This document shows, in pieces, positions 24,206 to 35,733 of a stretch of 64,000 nt of DNA. Below the pieces are notes generated by a model. It was not told the origin of the DNA. It was given only the letters and a program-made list of their open reading frames with translations, and did no database searches. Each line of letters begins with the position of its first letter. Positions within the stretch are counted from its first letter, which is position 1. Source of the DNA: Meloidogyne chitwoodi (Eukaryota; Nematoda; Chromadorea; Rhabditida; Meloidogynidae); contig JACZZP010000005.1 of NCBI GenBank assembly GCA_015183035.1, positions 620,001 through 684,000 of the forward strand. Reading direction: 5' to 3'. The position numbers were made by a program, and so were the translations under genes.

Positions 24206-25884
24206 ATGTATTTTATTTTGCCTAAATCTAATTGTAAGTGCACAACAACACTCTCTCTCTCTCTCTCTTTCTTTCTTTTCTTTTCTTTCTTTTATTTTAA
24301 TAAATAAACTTGTTAGCTATAAACAATTTAAAAATAAAAATATTTTTAAAACACGTGAAGAGGTCTTTAATATTTATTTATTTTGAAATATTTATTAATT
24401 ATCAAATAGATTAATTTATTTTATTTAAGAAAAACATAAAAATTATACTAAAATATTGTTAATTTATATTAAATTTTATTTTTTAATTTAATAAATGTAT
24501 TATTATTATTTATTTATTTATTTATCAATTAATTTAATATTCAACAAAAAGAGTATTTTTGGTAAAAGAAATTTTAAATTTATTTTAAATATTTAATTTA
24601 CAAAAAAAAGAGGAATTTTTGCATTTATTAAATTCAGGGTTTCCTTCAAAAATAGGGGATTGGATATTTTTTTTATTTTTAAAAGTTCTAACATTAATGA
24701 GTGAATTTTAGTGTTAACTTTATTTATTAAATAATTTTAAAATTAAATTTAAAAAAAAAATTTTATTTTTTCCAGTCTTAGCAACAGGAGGTTCTTCAAA
24801 TGGCGGAGGAGCCAATGCAGCACTTGAAAAAAATGAAGATAATAATTTAACAAAAACTTTTGAAGAAAACCCTTCTCCATGGATTAAACCTCGTTTTGGC
24901 AGTCCAATCTTACATATTAGTTTAATTATTCCAAAAGCACCAGATTTAAAGACTGGGCCTGAATTAATGTTTACTTTAGAGTATATTTATTTTTTAAAAT
25001 AATTTTAAATTTAAAAATAAATTAATTTCAGATTTAGTAAACGTCCAAGTGTAGCAATAAAATTTTTTCTTACATTTATTGAAGGTGCAACAATTTTTAT
25101 TAGTAATAAATGGTTATTTAAAGAGAAACGTTATACTTGTTATACTGAATATCAATTTCATGGGGATTCTGTGAGGAAATATGCTTTACCCAAACATTTT
25201 TTAGAAAATGTAAAGTCATAATTATATTTTAAATTATTATTTAATTAATTTATTAATTAAAAACATTTCTATGATAGTTTTGTGGAAAATTCATTATTTA
25301 TTGAAATTATTGTTCGGAGTATGTGTTTTCCAGACATGAGTCCAGAATTCGGGTTTTTTGCATATTTCAGACTAATACTGAGATGAGCTAAGAAAAATAA
25401 AGAAAAATTGGGTGTTTCTTGCTTGGCTCTGTTCAAAAATATTTTTTTTAGTCCAGAATTGGGCCCAGAAATAAAATAATAAATTAAATTAATGGGGGTA
25501 GCTAAAGAAATTATTAAAAATTATTTTTTTAATTTTTAAAATTTGTAGGTATTTACTGAAGCATCAAAAAATATAAAAATAGATAAATTAAACAATTTTA
25601 CTGAAAAATTATGTAAAAACATTGGAGAAAATTTAATTGAAAAATTGGGCAAAAATAATTTTTTTATTAAAAAAGCAAAAGAATTAATTCTTGAAAAAAG
25701 TTTTAAGCCTAATAATGACCGTGAAATTTGTCTTTCTTCTTCAACAGCTTCATTACCTTTAAATAATTGTAATATTAATTATAAAAATAATATTAAATTA
25801 AGAATTGAATATAAACAACCAATTAAACCTATTTTAATTAATTATAATAAAAAAGTGCCATATAAAAAATTTAATAAATTTTAA
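24206..25884 (+). CDS. Unrecognised protein, ~220 aa
   Basis: Exons 24777-24980 (acceptor 24774-24775), 25032-25209 and 25549-25884 join firmly: LATGGSSNGGGANAALEK, PWIKPRFGSPILHISLIIP, FSKRPSVAIKFFLTFIEGA, YTCYTEYQFHGDSVRKYALP, then a Lys/Asn-rich C terminus. The first acceptor needs a phase-1 donor, which ATTGTAAGT at 24231 supplies, giving a short first exon from ATG 24206 (MYFILPKSN). That exon is less certain. There is no signal peptide in this frame; a hydrophobic stretch sits in IKFFLTFIEGATIFI. No family recognised. Intron 1 (~540 bp) contains a CT microsatellite. Confidence 0.55.
24249..24292. repeat. CT-rich microsatellite
   Basis: (CT)n run followed by CTTTCTTTCTTTT; a pyrimidine tract inside intron 1 of the gene at 24206-25884. 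Confidence 0.9.
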
Positions 25885-26524
25885 AATAATTTTTGAAAAA
25901 AAGAAGAAGAAAATGAGGAAAAGAACAGAAGAAGAATATAATTAATTAAATTTAATTATAATTAAATTATTTAAAAAATATTTAAAATTATATAAAATAT
26001 TTTAAATTTGTCTTTTTAATCTTTAAATAATGTTAAAAATATTTTAAATAAAAAAAAAGAATTCTCGTTATAATCAAAACCCAAAGGATAGGAAGATGGG
26101 TGAGCTATTTATTTACCTTTGTTGGAAAATTTTTAAAAGAAACCGTTCACTGCCTGGATTAATTAAATTTTAATTAGAGACAGGGAAAATGCTAAACAAA
26201 TAAAATTAATTTACTTTAAAAATTATTTGATCAAATTAAATAATTTGAAAAAAAATTTTGAAAATATTTTTTAATTTGGCTGATTTCTAAGTATTGTTAT
26301 AATAAGGGATATATTTAAAATAAAAATTATAACGAGATTTAAATAATTAAAATTTTAAATTTTATAATAGAGTTTTCAAATGATTTTACCCTTTTATCAA
26401 TTAAAAAAGTTTCAAAGAAAAATTTCATTTCTTTATTGTTTTTCGACATTTTGACATTAATTTTGGACTTTTAGAATCTAAAAATATATACATATATCTT
26501 TTTTTTAAATTTATTTAATTTTCT
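25885..26524. other. Intergenic between convergent genes
   Basis: AT-rich 3' flanks of the unknown + gene and the - strand polygalacturonase; no exon seen. TTCTCGTTATAATCAAAACCC near 26060 and ATTATAACGAGATTTAAAT near 26325 are loosely inverse complementary, a possible decayed foldback element. Confidence 0.35.
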
Positions 26525-29500
26525 TCAATTAAAATTACTCGGTGGATTATTTAATGTTGGAACATTGTGGAATGTTAATTCTTTGCATTGTTTGAATGAA
26601 AAAGGGGAAGACCCTTCAAAGTTTTTTACTTCTATTGTATCGAAAGTTGCTGATTTTAATTCACTGATTTCTGCCGGAATTATATTTTTAAATTTCATAT
26701 TTTTAAAAATCTGAAAAATTAAAGAAAATTAAAAAATATTTATTTTTTTTTTTAGTCGAGACTAATAGTCTCGCCGAGACCGAGCCCTAAGATTCTCACC
26801 CCTTTTCCAACAGCAGTCTTACTTTATTCCGCAAAGTTTCAATCTCAAAATTAAAAAAAAGTTTGTGTGTTAGTCAGTGGGTCTCTCGGGATTTTTTAGT
26901 CTCGGTCAATATCGAGGTCTCGATTTTCCTCAAAGTCTCGATCTCGACCTAAAATAAACTTACAAAATTGTTGTGAAATAATTGGCTATTTCCATCAATT
27001 AAAATCATACTTCCAGCCATTCCGTGTTTTGGACTAATTCCATCAACACTAACATCCATAACAGTCACATAAGAATAAACTGTTGGAATTTTAGCGGGAG
27101 GAAAAGGATTTTGGCCAGCTTCATATTTTAATGTAAATATAATGGGATTTCCATTAATTGTATTCCCAGTTAAAGTTTTTCCATTATAATCAAAACTATT
27201 CCAACTTCCAACAGCTTTTAGAGCAGCATTTCGAAATACTACTCTTCTGACACCTCCACCCGTTTCTATAGAAGATTTCATACGAAGACCATTATTTGAT
27301 AAAATGAAGATATTATCCTTAAAAAATTAATATTTATTTAAGTTTGATAAGACTAAATATTAGTGACCGGCGGAAAAGTGTCTGTCCGAATTTTTTGTTT
27401 CTTATGCAGTGTAGCACAGTCTCTCGCTTTGTGTCTACTAACAAAAATCCGGAAAAATCCAGTGAGAGCATGTATTACGGCAGACGCGAAATGCGGTAAA
27501 ATAAACAGTTCTGTGTAAATGCTCTCACTTCATTTTTCCGGATTTTTGTTAGACACAAAGCGAGAGACTGTGCAACTCTGCTCCACACTTGGTAAGAAAA
27601 AAAAATCCGGACAGACAGCCGGTCACTACTAAATATAGAAGAGTATTTAATAAGGTAATTATTTATTTTATAAAAGAGTTCAGTAGAGTCTCGTTATAAT
27701 GACACCCATAAGGATTACTATAATAACCAGTAAAGACAGACCCTTAAATATTTAAATTGTCCTTATATTTAGGTGTCATTATATATCAATAAAGTAAAGA
27801 ATTAAACCTCAATAAGAACATCTTGTATCCAATCACCAGTATAACCCCCAAAAGAACAGCCATGTGAATGTCTAAAATAATTATTACGTATAACAACTCC
27901 TTCAACAGGGGATGAATGTGATCTTGCTCCTTGTCCTGTTCCCATTGCAATAGCATCATCACCAGTTTCGAAAAAATTATTTAAAATTTGAATATTTGAA
28001 GAAGCACCAATATTCATTCCATCACCATTATTTACATCGTAGGTATGAAAACGATTGTTAATTACTGACTTAATTAAAATAGGTAAATAAATATTTTAGT
28101 TAATATTTATTTATTAATGTCAACAACAGTCAAAAGTTTTTCTTTTGATTATTTTTTAGGTTTTACGACGAAAAATATTTTTAACTAGAGATAACTCAAT
28201 GCAAAGAGACTACAGACTGCGAGAATATTTTATTTTTCTTTTTCTTTTTCTCGCTTTAATTTTTTTTAATTTTCCGTTGAACAATGGAATAAAAGTTAAA
28301 TTCTTTGTGTGTTATTTAAATGGTTAAAAAAAAAATTACAATGTCTCGAGAATTTCCAATTGCAATAGTAATCATAGCTGGATTTCTAAAAATAAGATTT
28401 CCTCCAATATGTAAATTAGTAATTCCAAGTAATAAAGCCAGAGTAGAACGAGAAGAACCATAAGAACCTCCACTTGCTACTTGACTTTTTGCTAGAACAC
28501 CCAATTGAGAAACTGTTTTTGAATTTCCTTGGACATAAACGGGGAGAGAATTTCCAATTTCATCATTTATTGTTGAACTTTGTTTCCATCCATTACCATC
28601 AAAAATACCGTTGCCAACAATTCTAATATTATGTGAACTAAGTGGGTCCTTTTTTAAGAGAAAAAATTATATTAAAAAAAAAGAGAAAATAATATGAAAT
28701 TTAAAATTGTAAGGTTTAGCGGGATCTGAATTTGAGAATTTCGATCCCGATCCCGTATCGGGATTTTTAATGTCGAGATCGAGATTATATCTAAGTATTG
28801 GGAATACAAAATCTGGATTCAAAAAGTCAGGATAATTCCGCCCGGTCCCGACCGGGATTCCAATCCCGCTAAACCCTCTTAACACTTACAATAACATTAA
28901 TTAAAGCTGACGGCATATTTAATGATTTTAACAAAGGAAAGTCACCACTATTAGGTGAACTTAACAGAATTGCTCCGGATGCCAATTCTAAAGTCATATT
29001 AGAATGTAAAATAAGTCCACCAGTTAAAAAAGTTCCTCTAGGAATATGTACTTTACAGCCAAAAGCAGATGTTGAACCAACAATACATTGATCTATTGCT
29101 TTTTGTATAGAATGAGTATTTAATGTTTCTCCGTCACCTACAGCTCCCATATTAGTTATATCCACAACCTTTGAGAAGAAAAAAATATTTTAACTAATTT
29201 AATATATGTTGCATTTTGTTAGATAAACTGTGATAAAATATAACGAAAAAATCAAATTTTTTAGGATTCGGATTAGTGAGTAGAAGTAGCGGAACAACAA
29301 AAGGACATTTTGTTGAACAAAATACGGTCATAATTTAATCCTAAGATAACGAAAATATCTTCAATTTGGAACCCCCCGGACAACGAAAAATCCTGGTTTG
29401 ATCCGTCAGACATTTCCATATTTTACAAAAAAAATTTTAATTTTCTTATTTTTTAAATTTATTCAACTCTTAAATTGGACATTTTGGGTCAAATTTTTGA

Positions 29501-30270
29501 TTATTATTTTTATTTTTTTATTAATTTAACACTTACTTTTTGATAATTTTGTGGAGTACTAACAATTAAAGGTTTACTATCTGCTGACTCTTTCCCATTA
29601 GAATCAACTGAACGAACACTAAATTTATATTGAGTTTCAGCATTTAATCCAGTAACCAAAAAAGTATCAAAATTAATATTTGGATAAAAATCAGGATCTT
29701 CTTTGATAAAAGTATCAAAATATTTTCCAATGACACTATTAGCAATTGAATTTTGTTTAGCACTACCAATCTTCTAAAAAACAATATTAATTAATTTATT
29801 TATTTTATTAAAACAAAAAAGACCTCTCCATTTTTATAAATATTATAATCAACAATATTTTCATATTTGTCAGGCTTATTCCAAGTTAATAAAATTCTGT
29901 CAGGTTCATAAGCAAGTATTGGAACACATAAAAGTTGGGGAACACTTGACCCTGTGCCAAAACTTGTATTTACACTTTTTGCAGTACAGAACGGACCTTT
30001 TTTAAAAAATTAAATTTAAATTTATTTTTAAAAGAATGTTTTTTCAAGAAAACTCTGATTTTTTTAATTAAAATTTTTTTCCAAAATTTTATTAAAAAAT
30101 TTATTTTAAGAAGAGAAACATTATATTAGATTAATTATAGGCATTTACATATTTTTATTTTAAAATATAAGTAAATAAATAAATTTATTTAATTTTTTAC
30201 CTTCCTCTGCTTTAACATTAATAATAAATTGAATTAAAAATTTAATTAAAATTATATTTAATAAAATCAT
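26525..30270 (-). CDS. Exo-polygalacturonase, FN3 + GH28, secreted
   Basis: Eight exons: 30270-30201, 29996-29824, 29773-29537, 29168-28890, 28648-28340, 28068-27808, 27317-26964, 26710-26525; 622 aa in frame. It hydrolyses alpha-1,4-galacturonan (pectate) in plant cell walls. Order: signal peptide (MILLNIILIKFLIQFIINVKA); fibronectin-III-like domain (~55-155; DRILLTWNKPDKYENIVDYN, TGLNAETQYKFSVRSVDSNG); GH28 beta-helix from VVDITNMGAVGDGETLNTHS. Catalytic motifs: NNGDGMN (NxD), ETGDDAIA (DD), SHGCSFG (HG) and LRMK (RxK), so predicted active. FN3-GH28 order matches bacterial PehX/PehC-type enzymes, and Meloidogyne polygalacturonases are accepted as horizontally acquired. The gene now has seven nematode-type introns, some carrying MITEs. 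Confidence 0.93.
26754..26950. repeat. CGAGAC-rich dispersed element in GH28 intron 7
   Basis: Contains CGAGACTAATAGTCTCG (near-perfect hairpin), CCGAGACCGAG, GTCTCGGTC, GAGGTCTCGATTTTC and GTCTCGATCTCGACC; ends are roughly inverse (TTTTAGTCGAGA / TCTCGACCTAAAA). Similar words recur at 30575-30790. Confidence 0.6.
27361..27628. mobile_element. hAT-like foldback MITE, 268 bp, in GH28 intron 6
   Basis: Ends TAGTGACCGGC and GCCGGTCACTA, flanked by the 8-bp duplication CTAAATAT (27353-27360, 27629-27636). Arms are ~120 bp each: GTCTGTCCG, CAGTCTCTCGCTTTGTGTCT, AACAAAAATCCGGAAAAAT and AGTGAGAGCAT on the left all reappear inverted on the right. No coding capacity. The terminal sequence and 8-bp duplication support the hAT superfamily. 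Confidence 0.9.
28713..28875. mobile_element. Short foldback element in GH28 intron 4
   Basis: Begins GGTTTAGCGGGAT and ends AATCCCGCTAAACCC; inside are further GATCCCGATCCCG / CCCGGTCCCGACCGGGATT words. About 160 bp and more GC-rich than its surroundings. It ends ~15 bp from the exon 4 donor, so the insertion sits very close to a splice site. Confidence 0.7.
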
Positions 30271-31299
30271 TTTTTTTTAAATTTTCCTCAACGTGGAAGA
30301 AAATTATTTTTTTTAGAATGAAAAATTAATTTAAAATTATTTTCTTAAATAAGTATTTTATATTTAAAAATTAAAATATTAGATAAGTTCAGGTGTTTAA
30401 ATTTTAAATTATTTAATTCATTAAATAATTTAAATTTTATTTTATTTGCGTCAAAAAAAATTAAAAAAATTTTTTTTAATATTCTTTCTTGCCAATTATT
30501 AATTTAACTGTTTTATAGACATTAATATTTTATAATATTTATTTTAAATTAATAAAATTTATTTAATTTTTAGTTAAATCGAGACTAAAAAACAAGACCG
30601 AGATTTACCAAAAAATGAAAAAATTTCGAGACTGAGACTCTAATGTCCAATAATAATTAAATTAAAGTATAGTCTTTGAAGGGAAGGAAATTATTATTTT
30701 TTAGATTTTGATATCGAGAGTATGTAAAACAGAAAAATTTTAATTTAAAAAATAGACGAGACTTTTTGTTTGAGAGATCCCGTCTATTGAAATAAAATTT
30801 TTTTGTTGATTATTATAATTTTTATAAAATTTAACTATCTCTGTTTAAATAATTAAAAATATTTTTTTTAACAATTTTTAATTTTTTTAATTTCAATGAA
30901 TTTTTTTTTTTGATAAATCTTCGTATATGTTTATTTTAAAATACTCAGCAAAATTAAATAAAAATCATGTGAGAAAAAAATAAAATTTAATGATTAAATT
31001 TTAATAAACATAAAATAGATATTTTTAAATTTTAATAAATTTTGTCAAAAAAATATTTTAAATATTTTTTGTTTCAATAAAGCTTTGCTTATTGTAAAAT
31101 CGATGATTAAAATTTTAAAAATTAATTTATTAATTTTATTAAATTAATTTATTAATTTAATTGTTTAAATTGAATATTAACAATAAAATTATAATATTTA
31201 TTTATTAATTTCTATTTTATTAAAAATATAGATATTTTTTAAATTTTATTTATTTGATTTTAAGCTCATTTTATATCATTCAAATTCTTCTTTTGTTCA
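30271..31299. other. Polygalacturonase upstream / intergenic
   Basis: AT-rich probable promoter region of the polygalacturonase. At 30575-30790 it contains a decayed CGAGAC element (AAATCGAGACTAAAAAAC, TTTCGAGACTGAGACTC, TAGACGAGACTT...GATCCCGTCTA), related to the one in GH28 intron 7. No exon seen. Confidence 0.4.
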
Positions 31300-31534
31300 T
31301 CATCGTCCCCAGTGATGTCCTCCCCAATGTCCTCCTCCACCTCCCCAATGTCCTCCCCAACGACGGACTAAAAAATTAAAAAAAATAAAATTTAAAAAAT
31401 TAATTAAAATAAAAAAACTAACATCTTCCACCTTCTCCTTGATTAAATTCAGAATTTAATTCAGCATTAATTAATATACTTAACATTAATAAAAAAGAGA
31501 GAAAAATAACAATTTGAGTAATAAAAGAAGACAT
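31300..31534 (-). CDS. Secreted Gly/His/Trp-rich peptide, 59 aa
   Basis: Two exons (31534-31423, 31367-31300). The signal peptide MSSFITQIVIFLSFLLMLSI ends near LINA, followed by an acidic spacer (ELNSEFNQGEGGRF) and a mature repeat peptide RRWGGHWGGGGGHWGG ending HHWGR. The exon layout (signal peptide and acidic pro-region in exon 1, donor after GGAAGAT, basic repeat from exon 2) is the same as for the Gly/His peptide at 39155, so they are diverged paralogues. Nematode Gly-rich secreted peptides (NLP/CNC type) are often antimicrobial, and His/Gly repeats can bind metal ions; either role here is inference. Confidence 0.7.
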
Positions 31535-32578
31535 TTCTTTTTTTATTGATTTATTTAATTATTGGGAATTTTCTTTAAAAATTATTGTTGAATTATTTAA
31601 CATTTTTTCAGTCCTTTTATACTCTTTTAATAAAAGAATTTATTATTTTTAAATTATTTTTTAATTAATCAATTAGATCAATTTAGTGAACTAATTAATG
31701 TTCTTTCTTACTAATAAACTTTAAAAAAAGAAACATTTTTTTAAAAATAACTTAGATTTTATGTACTTAGTAATTAATTTAATTAGGTAATAATTTTTAA
31801 AACAATTTACCTATTTTTGTTTATTTATTAAATTTAAGGAAGTTAATTTATATTTGATAAACAATAATATTTTTTATCTAAAAATAGAAATAAAAATATA
31901 TTAAATTTATAAATTAATAAAAATCAAATTATTCAAAAAGTTGATAATTACCTATACTTTTTTGGTCATAAGATTTTATAGAATTCAATAAATTGGATTG
32001 TTCTTTCCAAAAAAAGAATCTACAGATATAAAGCTTTTTATCGATAGAAAAATTGTTAAAATTGGTTAAGAATTAAAAAGTTAAGTGCAAAAAAGATTTG
32101 AATATTTATTTATTCTTCACTATCCTTTTAATAATTACACATTTAGTAAACTTAATAAATAAATTCCGTATGAGGGTAAGTGGTCGAGATGCTTTATTTC
32201 TGCGGATAAGATAAACACATTTTATTGAATTTATTGAATTCTGGAGAATTTATGAGATTAATTCAGTCGGATACTTTTTTAATTTATTTCGCCTCAGGAT
32301 TTTTAAATTGCGGTTTTTGTCTTTAGTCAAACTAAAAGTTAATATATAATATTCAATCAAATGCCCAACCAAATATGAATAAATATAATATAATTATTAA
32401 AATTGCTATTTTTTAATGCATAATTAAATTTATTTTCATTTATTTAAAAATAATCTTTATTTATTTTTTTAATAATATCAATTATAAATTTTAATTTTTA
32501 GTCTTTTCTTCTTTCATTATTACAATTATTTCTTTTCTCCTCATTCATTTTTTCCTTTAAATTTATTTTTTTAATTTA

Positions 32579-33355
32579 TCAAAATTTTAAAAAGTACCAA
32601 GAGCATTGTGGGCATTGCTTAGGTCCATCAATTTTCAAACAATTACTACATGCGCTTCCGCTTGAATCGGAGGTCCACATAAACGAGTAACGCATTGTGA
32701 ACAATTCTAATAATTTATTAAAATTAATTTTTTAAGTATTTTTAATAATTCTGATTTTTAAAAATTCTGATTATTTAAATTCTGATTTTTAATCATTCTG
32801 ATTTCTAATAACTGATTTTAATAAATTCTGATTTTTTAAAATTCTGATTTTTAATCATTCTGAGTTTTAATAATTCTGATTTTAATAAATTCTGATTATT
32901 TAAATTCTGATTTTTAATCATTCTGATTTTTAATAATTCTGATTTTTAATAATTCTGATTTTTAAAAATTCTGATTATTTAAATTCTGATTTTTAATCAT
33001 TCTGATTTCTAATAACTGATTTTAATAAATTCTGATTTTTTAAAATTCTGATTTTTAATCATTCTGAGTTTTAATAATTCTGATTTTAATAAATTCTGAT
33101 TATTTAAATTCTGATTTTTAATCATTCTGATTTTTAATAATTCTGATTTTTAAAAATTCTGATAAAATAATTATTAAATAAATTCACTGTAATTCTACAA
33201 AACTTAAACGATTAAAAATGGAGACATTATACATTTAACTTTATTAAACTTTAATTTTAAAATAAATATAATACTTCAGCATTTCCTTCTATAGCAAATA
33301 AAGAAATTGTCATAAATGTAGCAATAAGAATAAAAATAACTTTTTGCGAAGTCAT
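32579..33355 (-). pseudogene. Secreted Cys-rich peptide gene with frameshift in exon 2
   Basis: Exon 1 (33355-33275) encodes a clean signal peptide, MTSQKVIFILIATFMTISLF...GNAE. Exon 2 starts at 32706 in frame with NCSQCVTRLCGPP, then runs off into a Cys-free tail and a stop at 32635. One base over, the frame reads SGSACSNCLKIDGPKQCPQC and stops at 32579. The Cys spacing on both sides (CxxC, CxxC, CxxC) suggests one original ~75-aa peptide broken by a 1-nt indel near 32660; a sequencing error is possible. Intron 1 is filled with a tandem TTCTGATTTTTA repeat. Family not recognised. Confidence 0.55.
32740..33165. repeat. TTCTGATTTTTA tandem array with ~204-bp higher-order copy
   Basis: A loosely 14-16-bp repeat of (A)TTCTGATTTTTAA variants. 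The whole block starting TGATTTTTAAAAATTCTG at ~32752 is repeated at ~32956, giving a second-level period of about 204 bp. It fills the intron of the Cys-rich peptide gene. Confidence 0.85.
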
Positions 33356-33743
33356 TTTTTATTGTAATTAATTTATTTTAATTTTATTTTTAAATTTTAT
33401 TTTTGATTTAATTGAATAAAATAGACAGCTATTTATATAAAATATTTTTTTAAATAATATTTTTTTATTAAAATTATGGTAATTTATAAAAATTTTTATC
33501 CAAACAACACTTTAATGAAATATTTTTATGGTTAGAAATAAATTTTTCTAATTTTCTCTCTAAAACGAATAGTTAATAAATTCCTTTCCTTCTTAAAATT
33601 TTTATTTAAAATTTATATAAAGTAATAAATAAACAAATAGTCTGAGTTAATTAAAAGAAAATAAATTTTTTAAATTCTATGTATATATTAAAAAAAAGTG
33701 TAGTATATGACATATTAAACAAAAATACAACAAAATTTGGCAT

Positions 33744-34071
33744 TTGTTAAGATCGGACGGTGTAGACATTTATTCGCAGGAAATTAGAGTAAATTTCAAT
33801 GAATAGATCGTAGTTTGTAAGAAGATCAGACGCCATGGGCCCAAAAATGAAGAAATAATAAAACGACCTCTATTAAGGAGTGTTTTATTACTTCATTTTT
33901 GGGCTAAGGTGGTTGGTCTTCTTACAAACTAGGATCTATTCATTGAAATTTACTCTAATGTATGAAAAATATTTTATCGGATAGTGTTTTGTCCGACACG
34001 ATATCAACAAAAATATAATTGAATAAAATATTGTCTTGCGAATAAATGTCCATACCTTCCGATCATAACAA
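33744..34071. mobile_element. Foldback MITE, ~328 bp
   Basis: Outer arms TTGTTAAGATCGGACGG / CCTTCCGATCATAACAA, then GACATTTATTCGCA / TGCGAATAAATGTC; a second pair AGAGTAAATTTCAATGAATA / TATTCATTGAAATTTACTCT and GTTTGTAAGAAGA / TCTTCTTACAAAC; an inner pair CCCAAAAATGAAG / CTTCATTTTTGGG. The interval between the inner and outer pairs on the right side has no partner on the left, so it may be nested. Non-coding. Confidence 0.8.
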
Positions 34072-34189
34072 GTACCCAAAATTTGTTTAATAAATTTTTG
34101 ATGATTTTTCAAAAAAGTTTGAAATAATTATAAATAATTTAACAAAAAAAACTATACTTATAAAATCAAATAATGCTAATATCTGAGAA

Positions 34190-34235
34190 ATCGAAATTAC
34201 GGGCCCAATTTCGTATGAGATTTTTAAGCTTCCGC
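34190..34235. repeat. GGGCCC..TATGAGATTTTTA motif shared with 18487-18525
   Basis: CGGGCCCAATTTCGTATGAG with ATTTTTAAGCTT matches TGGGCCCGATTTTGTATGAG with ATTTTTAGTCTT inside the hAT-like element at 17957-18929. Short but unlikely by chance in such AT-rich DNA; probably a common transposon fragment. Confidence 0.5.
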
Positions 34236-34359
34236 CAGTTTTTCATTTTTTTACTCAAATGTTTGCAAGAAAATATTACACTCTTATTACTTTAATCTTT
34301 AGAAATATATAATATTATTTTTTAAATATATCAAAATAGGATTTAAAAAATAATAAAAT

Positions 34360-35733
34360 TTAAGGACAAAATTTAATATTATAATTAACATTTCCTCCAG
34401 GAGTGCAAACAAATGTTGCTTTATCATCATCATATGCGTAAAGATATTGTTGACCACATTCTCTATTTAATTTTTTATAAATATCATAATTTCGATAGAC
34501 AGCATGACATTTATCTGGATTATTCCATTGACCTCTACAACACAATTGATCAGTTTTAAATGCTCCACAAGGACTGAGTACTGCGATGATTTTCTTTAAA
34601 ATTAAATAATTAATAAATAGGTGATATACTAAAACTAACTCCATTTCTGTCCTTTTTAACCATTTGACCAGGTAATTGTCCTGCAACTTTTCTAAGATCA
34701 CATCCTCTTATTGTTTTACATTTGGGTCCCTTTCCTCCTTTTGGCTCAATTGAAATAGGCACATTAAATCCATCAATTAAACTAACATCATAAAAATCAC
34801 CATCTCTAGTTCCAAAAGTAAATTCTGCGAGTGACATTGGTGGTTCTCCTCCAATGCCTGCACATTGAATTCTCTTCTTTAAAATAAAAATATTTAAAAA
34901 TTAAAAAAAAAAAATAATATTGTTCTGTATGTAATTTGGTGTTTTTAATTATTTTACATCATTTTTATATTTATTTAATTGCTTGGGTTGTGGGATCAAC
35001 GAAGAGCAGTGCCAATTTAACGCGTTATAGTCGAAGAATCTCCAAAAAAATCTTTTTTTTTTTAATTTAATGTTTTTTGAGTTTAGCATTTGTATATTAA
35101 AAATTCTGGTTTTTACAAAATTTCTGGTTTTTATAAAATTCTGGTTTTTACAAAAATTCTGGTTTTTATAAAATTCTGAGTTTTACAAAAATTCTGGTTT
35201 TTATAAAATTCTGGTTTTTACAAAAATTCTGGTTTTTATAAAATTCTGGTTTTTACAAAAATTCTGGTTTTTATAAAATTCTGGTTTTTACAAAAATTCT
35301 GGTTTTTATAAAATTCTGGTTTTTACAAAAATTCTGGTTTTTATAAAATTCTGGTTTTACGAATATAAAACATAAGAAACCCCTTTGCATTCTCCCGTTG
35401 CACAACTAGTCGCATCACTTCTACATCCTATCCTTGCCCAAATTCGTAACGCTGACAAGGTTCGACGTACTGAGAAAGTAAAAACTTGTCCTTTTCTTAA
35501 TTCTCCAGTTCCTCCATTATTTGGTAAAGGTTGATTAGCACCAACTTGATATGCTGGCCAAATTGAATAAGGGCAATTATTAATAATTGTTAGCTTTGGA
35601 TCTCCTAAATAAAATTTAATAAAGTAATTTTTTTAAATATTTTTTTCAAACCTCTAACAAAATTAAGCTCAAAATAATTAATTAAAATTATTTGATAAAT
35701 AAATAATTTTATAAAAGAATAAAGTTGTTTCAT
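34360..35733 (-). CDS. Thaumatin-like protein 1
   Basis: Four exons (35733-35652, 35604-35381, 34876-34640, 34593-34360) give 258 aa in frame. The N terminus MKQLYSFIKLFIYQIILINY is a signal peptide. The thaumatin fold is recognised by LTIINNCPYSIWPAYQVGA, the TGELRKGQVFTF strand, RIWARIGC, GDFYDVSLIDGFNVPISI, CSPCGAF-type loop (VLSPCGAFKTDQLCC), QYLYAYDDDKATFVC and the ending NIKFCP; cysteines are regularly placed. Thaumatin-like proteins are secreted; plant members (PR-5) are antifungal or bind beta-glucan, and nematode thn genes are linked to pathogen response. First of three paralogues on this strand. Intron 2 holds a TTCTGGTTTTTA array. Confidence 0.92.
35098..35357. repeat. TTCTGGTTTTTAYAAAA tandem array
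   Basis: About 15 copies of a ~17-bp unit alternating TTTTTACAAAAATTCTGG and TTTTTATAAAATTCTGG, giving a 35-bp dimer period. Sits in intron 2 of thaumatin-like gene 1. Confidence 0.9.

Noticed and set aside
24183..24386. Secreted peptide reading from a TTG (hydrophobic start, Ser/Leu repeats)
   Set aside because: It has no ATG, and the Ser/Leu part is the CT microsatellite. The phase-1 donor at 24234 better serves the ATG at 24206.
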